A stretch of DNA of 64,000 nt from Arthrobacter sp. ATA002. GTDB lineage: Bacteria > Actinomycetota > Actinomycetes > Actinomycetales > Micrococcaceae. Under the pieces are notes generated by a model. It was not told the origin of the DNA and did no database searches. It worked only from the letters and a program-made list of their open reading frames with translations. Location of the stretch: positions 1,240,001 through 1,304,000 of the forward strand of contig NZ_CP114015.1 in the NCBI RefSeq assembly GCF_026898095.1, written 5' to 3'. The translations under genes were made by a program, and so were the position numbers. How positions within the stretch are numbered: the first letter of the stretch is position 1; every line of letters starts with the position of its first letter. Positions 57,659-64,000 of this stretch are shown here, in pieces.

Positions 57659-58924
57659 ATGGAAGACGTCATAGTTGTTACCGGCCCGTCCACGCTCAAC
57701 GGATCGGTCAGCGTTCCCGGAGCCAAGAACAGTGTCCTCAAATTGATGGCTGCCACGCTGCTGGCCCGGGGGCGCTCCACCATTACCAACGTTCCCAATA
57801 TCCAGGATGTCTGGATCATGGCAGAGCTGCTGCGCCGGCTCGGCTGTGAAGTGGACTACGACGTCGATGCCGCCGCCGTTTCCGTCGACGTTCCCGAACT
57901 TCCCGGGCACCAGGCCGACTATGATCTCGTCCGGGCCATGCGGGCCTCCATCTCCGTGCTTGGCCCTCTTGTGGCCCGCTGCCGGCAGGCGGAAGTGGCG
58001 CTGCCCGGCGGAGACGCCATCGGGTCCCGCGGGCTCGACATGCACCGCGCAGGACTCGAGCTGATGGGGACCACCATCACCATCGACCACGGTTACCTCA
58101 TCGCATCCGTGCCCGGCGGGCTGGTCGGTGCCCGCCACCTGCTGGACTTCCCCTCGGTCGGGGCCACCGAAAACCTCATGATGGCGGCGACGCTGGCCGC
58201 CGGCACCACCGTCATCGACAATGCCGCCCGTGAACCGGAGATCACCGACATTGCTGAGATGCTCAACGAGATGGGGGCACGGATCTCGGGAATCGGCACC
58301 AACACGCTGGTCATCGAGGGAGTGGAACGGCTGAATCCCGTCGTTCACCGGGTGGTGCCGGACCGCATCGTGGCCGGAACCTGGGCTTTCGCCGCCGCCG
58401 TCACCGGCGGCAGCATTGAAATCCGCAACGCCGACGCCTCAGCCCTGGCGGTCGTCCTGGACAAGCTTGCGCAGGCAGGCTGCACGGTCACCGTGGGGGA
58501 GGACAGCTTTACGGTCAAGGGAACGGACCGCCCGGAACCGATTAACGTATCCACCCTTCCCTATCCCGGGTTCCCCACCGATCTGCAGCCGTTTGTCGTG
58601 GCACTGAACGCTGTTTCGACCGGCTCCGGGATGGTGACCGAGAATGTCTTTGAAGCTCGCTGGGGATTTACCTCGGAGCTGGCCCGGCTGGGCGCCGTCA
58701 TCCGCCTTGACGGCCACCACGCCCTGATTCAGGGGGTTCCCCGGCTCTCCGGTGCTCCGGTGGAAGCCCATGACATCCGTGCCGGAGCTGCTCTGGTGAT
58801 CGCCGGACTTGCCGCCGAGGGCACCACCGAGGTGCGCGGCGTGGACCATATTGACCGGGGCTATGAGCGGTTCATGGAAAACCTCCGCGGACTGGGAGCG
58901 CGGGTGGTCCGCCGGCGCAGCTGA
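57659..58924 (+). CDS. murA: UDP-N-acetylglucosamine 1-carboxyvinyltransferase (MurA, Cys-to-Asp active site)
   Basis: 421-residue enolpyruvyl transferase, first committed step of peptidoglycan synthesis. [16 protein letters not shown] is the conserved N-terminal Lys/Asn segment, and [19 protein letters not shown] and RGGAAL-type segments follow. The active-site loop normally reads GCxIGxR; here it is GGDAIGSR with Asp119 in place of Cys. This is the same replacement that makes Mycobacterium tuberculosis MurA insensitive to fosfomycin. It starts 37 nt after the DUF2550 gene. Confidence 0.93.
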   Translation: MEDVIVVTGPSTLNGSVSVPGAKNSVLKLMAATLLARGRSTITNVPNIQDVWIMAELLRRLGCEVDYDVDAAAVSVDVPELPGHQADYDLVRAMRASISVLGPLVARCRQAEVALPGGDAIGSRGLDMHRAGLELMGTTITIDHGYLIASVPGGLVGARHLLDFPSVGATENLMMAATLAAGTTVIDNAAREPEITDIAEMLNEMGARISGIGTNTLVIEGVERLNPVVHRVVPDRIVAGTWAFAAAVTGGSIEIRNADASALAVVLDKLAQAGCTVTVGEDSFTVKGTDRPEPINVSTLPYPGFPTDLQPFVVALNAVSTGSGMVTENVFEARWGFTSELARLGAVIRLDGHHALIQGVPRLSGAPVEAHDIRAGAALVIAGLAAEGTTEVRGVDHIDRGYERFMENLRGLGARVVRRRS

Positions 58925-58994
58925 GGATGCCCGCTGAGGATGCCGGTTACGGATCCGGGCTGGTCCTGTTGCTGCCGCGCGTTCCGCTCCGGTC

Positions 58995-59060
58995 TGGGAA
59001 ATCCCTCCGCTTTGGGAAAGCCCTCCGGGCGCTCCATAAACACTCGGGCGCCCCATAAAC
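58995..59060. repeat. Two pairs of 16-bp direct repeats downstream of murA
   Basis: Pair one: TGGGAAATCCCTCCGC (58995-59010) and TGGGAAAGCCCTCCGG (59013-59028). Pair two: CGGGCGCTCCATAAAC (59026-59041) and CGGGCGCCCCATAAAC (59045-59060). Each pair is a near-perfect short-spaced duplication. No coding role is visible. Confidence 0.8.
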
Positions 59061-59092
59061 AGGAAGTCCCCGGCGGATACCGGGGACTTCCT
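59061..59092. terminator. Terminator between murA and cold-shock gene
   Basis: A 13-bp perfect stem (AGGAAGTCCCCGG and CCGGGGACTTCCT) with a 6-nt loop lies between the converging murA and cold-shock genes. It ends in TT and likely works in both directions. Confidence 0.85.
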
Positions 59093-59139
59093 TGAACCGG
59101 GTGAATCCCGGACGGGTGCTGTTGAGCTTGTGGTGAAGC

Positions 59140-59343
59140 TTAGAGCGCAGTGACGCCCGTTGCCTGGGGGCCCTTGGCACCCTGGCCGATTTCGAACTCA
59201 ACACGCTGGTTCTCGTCGAGGGTCTTGAATCCACCGGTCTGAATTTCCGAGTAGTGAACAAAGACGTCGCCGTCTGAATCATCGGGAGTGATGAAGCCGA
59301 AGCCCTTTTCGGCGTTAAACCATTTGACGGTACCCTGTGCCAT
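59140..59343 (-). CDS. cspA: Cold-shock protein (CspA family)
   Basis: 67-residue nucleic-acid chaperone. It has both RNA-binding motifs: [10 protein letters not shown] (RNP1-like) and VFVHYSEIQ (RNP2-like). ATG 59343 follows AGGAGAAACAAA. The frame stays open upstream to 59520 (126 codons), but the extra sequence lacks family similarity and is most likely the leader. A leader of about 160 nt is typical of cold-regulated csp genes. Confidence 0.96.
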   Translation of the reverse strand: MAQGTVKWFNAEKGFGFITPDDSDGDVFVHYSEIQTGGFKTLDENQRVEFEIGQGAKGPQATGVTAL

Positions 59344-59722
59344 TTTGTTTCTCCTCATAAGTGGAACTTCCGGCCACCACACCCGCGGCGGCCTATTGTT
59401 ACTGAAACGGGAAGGCTCAAGTTCCTTGCCATTCAGCAGTTCCTTGAGGAGCTCCACGCTCGCAACGGTCTTGCGAGCATGAATAACACCTACACAAAGA
59501 CTGGTTATAGGATTACACACGCCCCATGGCTGGTCAACGAATTCAGTGAAAAAGTTTTCACGTCATTCCAGGACCTGCCGGGGCCAGGTTAGAAACATGC
59601 CTTGAGTGCTTTTTGGCCCTGCTGCAGCTGTGCCTTACTGACAGCGCCGGCCCAGCCCAACCCGGCTAAAACAGCCGCGCTGAGAACAGCCTGGTTAGAA
59701 CAGTCCGCCCAGCCCAGGCAAC
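59344..59722. other. Gene-free region between csp and nucS: csp leader and repeats
   Basis: The right-to-left part to about 59503 is the csp 5' leader. A promoter (59510-59537) follows, then about 115 bp without features, then a repeat block (59650-59736) that runs into the 3' end of nucS. I see no other gene. Confidence 0.7.
59510..59537 (-). promoter_or_regulatory. Promoter of the cold-shock gene
   Basis: On the minus strand TTGACC (59537-59532) and TAATCC (59515-59510) are 16 bp apart. TATAAC immediately downstream is an alternative -10. Transcription would start near 59503, giving a leader of roughly 160 nt. Confidence 0.55.
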
Positions 59723-59736
59723 TTAGAACAGCCGCG
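59650..59736. repeat. Repeat block overlapping the nucS stop codon
   Basis: Three adjacent 14-bp units (59665-59678, 59679-59692, 59693-59706) resemble GCTTAGAACAGCCG on the plus strand, and a fourth copy (59722-59735) covers the end of nucS. A longer 30-bp pair starting with GCCCAGCCCA (59650-59679 and 59707-59736) includes two of them. On the minus strand each unit reads like the nucS tail, CGGCTGTTCTAA. Confidence 0.8.
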
Positions 59737-60418
59737 AGGCGGAATCGTCCACGCCGCGCATGGCGTCGTAGTCCAGGGTGAGGCAGTCGATGCCGCGGTC
59801 CGCGGCCAGCACCCGGGCCTGCGGCTTGATCTGCTGCGCTGCGAAGACGCCGCGGACGGGAGCCAGCAGGGGGTCCCGGTTCAGCAGCTCAAGATAACGG
59901 GTTAGCTGTTCCACACCGTCGATGTCGCCGCGCCGCTTAAGTTCCACCGCCACTGTCGCTCCGGACGCATCGCGGGCCAGGATGTCCACCGGGCCGATCG
60001 CGGTCATGTACTCACGGCGGATCAGCGTGAAGCCCTCACCGAGCTTGGTGATCTGCTCGGCCAGGAGGCGCTGCAGATCAGCCTCCACGCCGTCCTTGAT
60101 CAGTCCCGGATCCACGCCCAGGTCATGGCAGGTTTCGGAGAACCGTTCGTAGATGCTGATCACGAGCTTGTCGTCGGTTTTGGCGCTCTGCACGTTCCAG
60201 GTTTCGATCACGCCGGTTTCGGCGTCGTCCTCCTCCGGGGCAGTGATGCGCAGGGTGGCCGGAGGGCTCATCCAGTTCAGGGGCTTGTAGGAGCCGCCGT
60301 CCGAGTGGATCAGGACGGAACCGTCAGCTTTGACCATCAGCAGACGGACGGCTAGCGGAAGATGGGCACGGAGGCGGCCGATGTAGTCAACAGAGCAGCG
60401 GGCAATTACTAAACGCAC
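59723..60418 (-). CDS. nucS: Endonuclease NucS (EndoMS)
   Basis: 231-residue mismatch-specific endonuclease that replaces MutS/MutL in most actinobacteria. The N-terminal dimerisation/DNA-binding domain (to about 115) opens with [16 protein letters not shown]. The C-terminal RecB-like nuclease domain has [10 protein letters not shown] and [23 protein letters not shown], the D-ExK catalytic core. The last residues SASRLF fit the sliding-clamp (beta) binding tail. Start ATG 60418. The 3' end is part of a repeat block. Confidence 0.95.
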   Translation of the reverse strand: MRLVIARCSVDYIGRLRAHLPLAVRLLMVKADGSVLIHSDGGSYKPLNWMSPPATLRITAPEEDDAETGVIETWNVQSAKTDDKLVISIYERFSETCHDLGVDPGLIKDGVEADLQRLLAEQITKLGEGFTLIRREYMTAIGPVDILARDASGATVAVELKRRGDIDGVEQLTRYLELLNRDPLLAPVRGVFAAQQIKPQARVLAADRGIDCLTLDYDAMRGVDDSASRLF

Positions 60419-60450
60419 AGTTGCACTTTACCGGCTCCGCGTGAGGCAAA

Positions 60451-60828
60451 ATGACTTATATGCCCCGTTCCAACCGTCCCCGCCGCCCGCCGGGCGCAGC
60501 CAACGCCAACCTGGGCCGCAGCGCCCGGAGCAAGTGGGCAGCACCCGCCGCCGAGCTGGACCTGGAGCGGACCCGCGCCGGTATCCCGCACCGGGAAAGC
60601 GGGCCCGACGGCGAATGGTCAGTGCGGCAAATCACGGCACGTAACGCCGCGAAGGATTACAAATGCCCCGGGTGCGGCATGATCATCCCTCCCGGGCTTC
60701 CGCATTTGGTGGTCTGGCAGGAGGATTCACTGCTGGGCCGGGACACCGCCGTCGCCGACCGCAGGCACTGGCACGAGCGGTGCTGGCGCACCCGCAGATC
60801 GGGCGGCGGGCGGCTGGGGCGGCGCTGA
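60451..60828 (+). CDS. Small basic zinc-ribbon-like protein (often annotated ATP/GTP-binding protein)
   Basis: 125-residue basic protein. The N-terminal ~45 residues are Arg/Pro/Ala-rich and disordered. The conserved core has KCPGCGMIIPPGLPHLVVW and HWHERCW, a plausible zinc site (CxxC ... HxxxC). The C-terminus is basic. Homologues are usually found beside nucS. ATG 60451 (with GAGG in front) and ATG 60460 are both possible starts. I cannot assign a function; the zinc site and divergence from nucS suggest a DNA- or RNA-linked protein. No nucleotide-binding motif is visible despite the common name. Confidence 0.8.
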   Translation: MTYMPRSNRPRRPPGAANANLGRSARSKWAAPAAELDLERTRAGIPHRESGPDGEWSVRQITARNAAKDYKCPGCGMIIPPGLPHLVVWQEDSLLGRDTAVADRRHWHERCWRTRRSGGGRLGRR

Positions 60829-60889
60829 TTTCCCGGCGCTGATTCCCGCATCCAACTCGCGCCGGTGACTGTCCGCGGTGGCCGGCCGC

Positions 60890-62238
60890 CTACCGGCTGT
60901 CCTGCCGGGAGATGAACACATCCTTGAGCAGCAGCAGCACGGCCGCGGCGGTGGGAATGGCGATCAGGGCGCCCAGCACGCCCAGCAGGGTGCCGCCGGC
61001 TATAACGGCAATCACGGCAACGGCACCGGGGACGGCAACGGCGCGGCGCATGATGCGGGGCGACACGAAGTAGGCCTCAAACTGCAGGTAGGCCATGTAG
61101 AACAGGGCAAAGACCACAGCTGTCTGCCAGCTGTTCGTGAGCGCGACCAGGGAAACCAGAATCAGCGCGATGGGCGGTCCCACCAGGGGTATGAAGGCCA
61201 GCAGGGCCACCACAAACGCCAGCAGCACGGAGAACGGCACCCCCGTGATGGTCATGACGACAAACGCGTACAGGGCATCCAGCAGGGCGACGATTCCCTG
61301 GCCGATCACATAATTGCCGACGCTGCCGGTGATTTCCTCGGACAGCGCGGCGACCCGGCTGCGGCGGCTTCGGGCGCCAGCCGGTAACCCCATTTCTTCA
61401 TGGACGGCAGCGAGGCAAGGAAATACAGGGTCAGCACCAGAATGATCAGCGCACCGAAAAGACCGTTGGCAATAACGGTGCCGACCGACAAGACGCCGCC
61501 GAAAACACCGCCGAGGGCGTCGGCGTTGGTGAAAAACTTGTTGACCTCTTCTTCGATCCGCTCCCGCACATGAAACTGCTCTTCGACGTTGACGAACAGG
61601 TCCGATTCGAGGAACGTGTCCACGTACCCCGGGGCATTGTTGATGATATCCGTGGTTTGCTGGACGATCGTGGGAATCAGCATCGAGAAAAAGCCGATGA
61701 CGACGCCGGCCAGTCCCAGTATGGTGATGGCTATTCCCGCCGGACGCGGCACACGCCGGGCCGCCAGCCAGCTCACGACCGGATCCAGGCCGATGGCGAT
61801 GAACAGCGCCGCTCCGATCCACACCAGCAGTTCGCCCACATTGGTGAGGATGAAATAGCCCAGCAGGGCGAAACCCACGCCCACGGTAAACATGAAACCG
61901 AAATGGATGGGATGGGCATTCATTCCGACGGACGGAAGCTCAGCAGGCCCCGCCGGTGCGCCGTCGTCCTGGCCGCCGCCTGCGCCGTTGACGGCAGTGC
62001 CCGGCGACGGTCCGGCGCCAGCTGCGGTTGCCCCTGCCGGAGCGCCGGCATCCGGCGGGAACTCGAACCTGCGCCGCGGGCGCGCTCCGGGAACATGGCG
62101 CGGAACGGACCGGCGGACCCGGTCCGAGGCCGCCGCAAGGAATCCCCGCCGTGCCGTACCGCCGGGCGGCACCGGGGTCCCGTCCTGCGGCGGAGTGTCG
62201 CGGGGTTCTCCGGCCGGCTGGTCCTGGTTCTCGCCCAT
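60890..62238 (-). CDS. AI-2E family transporter (frame broken once)
   Basis: Membrane protein of about 449 residues. The N-terminal ~105 residues are a long Pro/Gly/Ala-rich cytoplasmic part. Eight membrane helices follow in the typical AI-2E (UPF0118) order, with AIGLDPVVSWLAARRVPRPA, FIPLVGPPIALI and LLGVLGALIAIPTAAA as landmarks. The break is at GGG 61372-61374; one added base restores LAPRSRRSRVAALSEEITG. Family members export small molecules or act as Na+/H+ antiporters; the substrate is unknown. Confidence 0.87.
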
Positions 62239-62371
62239 TTTGCTTGTCTCCTGTTGGTAAGCGAACGCCCGGGGTCGGAAGCGCCAGATTATCAGCCATC
62301 CCGCGCGCGGGAGCCGGTCCGGCTTCCGCGCCGGCGCCGGAATGTGACCGGTCGGGGGATTTCGTTACCAT

Positions 62372-62386
62372 TGGGTTATAAACCCA
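62372..62386. promoter_or_regulatory. Palindrome in the divergent region of AI-2E gene and large membrane protein
   Basis: TGGGTT-ATA-AACCCA is a perfect 6-bp-arm inverted repeat with a TATAAA core, midway between the divergent starts. It could be an operator overlapping a -10 element. No regulator gene is nearby. Confidence 0.45.
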
Positions 62387-62474
62387 TTGACCGGCCCCCT
62401 GCCAGGAGGCTCCACGTCCCGTTTCATCCTGCCTACAGGTGAGGCGATGCACCGAGACCGAAGATAGGTAGCTT

Positions 62475-64000
62475 GTGCGAAACAAAATTGCAGTTCCGCT
62501 GATCGTGATCGGAGTGCTGCTGATGCTCGTCGGCATCGGACAGCGCACCTTCTGGGCTCCGCCCGGCACCGTCACCGCCGAAGCACCGTCCACCGATCAG
62601 CAGGCACCGCTGACTGTCATCGGCACCGATGTCCTCACCGCCCACCCCGACGGCGTTGAGCTCACGTTGGCTTCCGAAGGCGCCTTCCTGATGGCAGTGG
62701 GCCGGACCGGCGACGTCGAAGCCTGGGTGGGGGACGCGGCCGTCCTGCGGGTAACCGCTGACGGCGACAACCTGGCATCCGAAGTCACTGAAGGAACGCC
62801 GACGGTCCCCAATCCTGCCGGATCGGATCTTTGGGTCTCCGAGCAGGAGGTTGACGGCGAAACAACCTTCACGTGGGACGCCCCGGCTTCCGGTGACTGG
62901 GAGATCCTGCTCGCTGCTGACGGCACCGCTCCCGCGCCAGCGAATGTGTCGGTCACTTACGCCAACGATGCGTCCACGCCGTTTGCCGTGCCGTTGATCG
63001 TCGGGGGCGCGCTTCTTGCCGTTCTCGGCCTCGCGCTGGCCTTCGCCGCCGGCCGCGGCAACAGCGGACGCCGTTCCGGCGGCGGCGGGCCGTCCGCCGA
63101 GTCTCCCGCACGCCGGGCCGACACGGTTGCCGGTCCCGCGACGGGCAGCACCACGACGGGCAGCACCACGCCTCCCGCCGCGGAACCGGCGCCGGCGGCC
63201 GGTTCCAAGCCGGGCACCTCCGGCACCTCTGCCTACAGTGCCATGCCGGTCCGGCGCCGGCGGGGGCCTGCCGCTGCACTTGGCACCGCCCTGGCCACGG
63301 TCCTGGCCTTCGGTGCCGGCCCCGCGCCTGCCCTGGCGGCACTGCCGCTGACGGCCGCCCCCACAGCGGAAGCAACCGGCGAAGCCACACCGCCCGTCGT
63401 CCTGAAGACACAGCTGGAACGGATCCTGGCCGACGTCGCCGCCACCGTGCAGGCAGCGGACGCCGCCAAGGATCCTGCGCTGTTGGCCGAACGGGCCGGC
63501 GGTTCCGCGGCCACCCTGCGGGAGGCCGGGTACGCCACCTCCGCCAAGGTGCCCACCCACCCCGCTCCGGAACCAATTGCCGCCGAGCCGCTGAAGACCG
63601 ACCTGATCATGGGCGGAACGGAGTTCCCGCGCAGCGTGGTTGCCGTCACGCAGGGGCCCGACAATGAGGTTCCGCAGGCACTGCTGCTGGAACAGGCCTC
63701 AGCCCGCGAGAATTACAAACTGGTGTCGTCCATCCGGATGCTCCCCGGCACCACCTTCCCGCCGCGCCCGGCCGGCGGCGCCGGCGTCGAGCCTGCACCT
63801 GCCGACTCCGCCGAAGGCCTGACCACTTCTCCGCAGATTGCCGTGCAGGCATTGGCTGACGCGCTCACCAACCCGGACGGCATGAACAAGGGAACCTTCT
63901 CGCCGAACACCTTCGCCGACGCGGTCACCAAGTTCCAGTCGGACGTCACGACGAGCCCGGACAATGAGTTCGCGGACATCACCTTCGACCACGCGGCCGT
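62475..64000 (+). CDS. Large membrane-anchored protein of unknown function (partial)
   Basis: Open frame of 508 codons to the right edge, starting at GTG 62475 (NKIAVPLIVIGVLLMLVGIG). It has an N-terminal membrane helix (about 5-22) and an extracytoplasmic domain (about 30-170; SEGAFLMAVGRTGDVEAWVG). A second membrane helix follows (about 177-197), then a Ser/Thr/Pro/Gly-rich linker to about 260 with short repeats (TGSTTTGSTT). A third hydrophobic stretch after RRRRG (about 262-285) ends in ALAALPL, like an internal signal sequence. The last part (SRENYKLVSS-type region, SSIRMLPGTTFP) looks folded and exported. I do not recognise a family. The weak AGG upstream and the divergent palindrome support the start. 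Confidence 0.75.
   Translation, partial: MRNKIAVPLIVIGVLLMLVGIGQRTFWAPPGTVTAEAPSTDQQAPLTVIGTDVLTAHPDGVELTLASEGAFLMAVGRTGDVEAWVGDAAVLRVTADGDNLASEVTEGTPTVPNPAGSDLWVSEQEVDGETTFTWDAPASGDWEILLAADGTAPAPANVSVTYANDASTPFAVPLIVGGALLAVLGLALAFAAGRGNSGRRSGGGGPSAESPARRADTVAGPATGSTTTGSTTPPAAEPAPAAGSKPGTSGTSAYSAMPVRRRRGPAAALGTALATVLAFGAGPAPALAALPLTAAPTAEATGEATPPVVLKTQLERILADVAATVQAADAAKDPALLAERAGGSAATLREAGYATSAKVPTHPAPEPIAAEPLKTDLIMGGTEFPRSVVAVTQGPDNEVPQALLLEQASARENYKLVSSIRMLPGTTFPPRPAGGAGVEPAPADSAEGLTTSPQIAVQALADALTNPDGMNKGTFSPNTFADAVTKFQSDVTTSPDNEFADITFDHAA

Overview
This 64 kb window is chromosomal DNA from a GC-rich actinobacterium. The gene set points to Micrococcales, most likely an Arthrobacter-like Micrococcaceae: an E2-fused 2-oxoglutarate dehydrogenase/decarboxylase (kgd), NucS endonuclease instead of any visible MutS/MutL, a DUF2550 gene between atpC and murA, a Rho factor with a long Arg/Asn/Asp-rich insert, and a MurA with Asp in place of the active-site Cys. 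The genus is inferred from gene content and order, not from a database search.

Layout. 1-1901 (-): 5' half of kgd. 2471-4964 (+): two CNNM/HlyC-type membrane proteins. 5128-8255: zinc importer znuACB (+) with a Fur-family Zur gene converging on it. 8440-10532 (+): metallo-beta-lactamase-fold protein, sulfurtransferase, HIT protein. 10569-15493 (-): HrpA helicase and a WYL regulator. 15662-17679 (+): DinB-fold protein, then an SDR/MaoC pair. 17765-24181 (-): an operon with TetR regulator, quinone oxidoreductase and a five-gene LIV-type ABC transporter. 24469-27545 (+): MacB-like adaptor, ATPase and permease. 27613-27685 (-): tRNA-Arg(CCG). 27785-30659 (-): a flavinylation/electron-transfer module (FMN-binding lipoprotein, ApbE, RnfD-like protein fused to a ferredoxin-reductase domain). 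30912-37466 (+): argS, lysA, hom, thrC, thrB. 37863-42988 (+): rho, prfA, prmC, tsaC. 43230-49157: envelope glycan genes. 49273-57183 (+): complete F1Fo ATP synthase operon. 57193-64000: DUF2550 protein, murA, cold-shock protein, nucS, small zinc-ribbon protein, AI-2E-family transporter and the start of a large membrane protein.

The dominant oddity is technical. At least 18 places in 12 genes, including atpH, atpD, rho, lysA and hrpA, show a reading frame broken and restored by adding exactly one base, mostly in short G or C runs. Two further gene ends (hom, thrC) look affected too. This pattern fits a draft sequence with systematic one-base undercalls rather than real pseudogenes, so I annotate these genes as whole units and give each break.

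The most interesting biology is: (i) three copies of a 16-bp TetR-type palindrome that link tetR-qor, livGFHMK and the SDR/MaoC pair into one apparent regulon; (ii) the compact flavinylated electron-transfer module; (iii) the MurA Cys-to-Asp substitution that predicts intrinsic fosfomycin resistance; (iv) several 9-17-bp tandem repeats in gene leaders and tails, one overlapping the stop codon of nucS.
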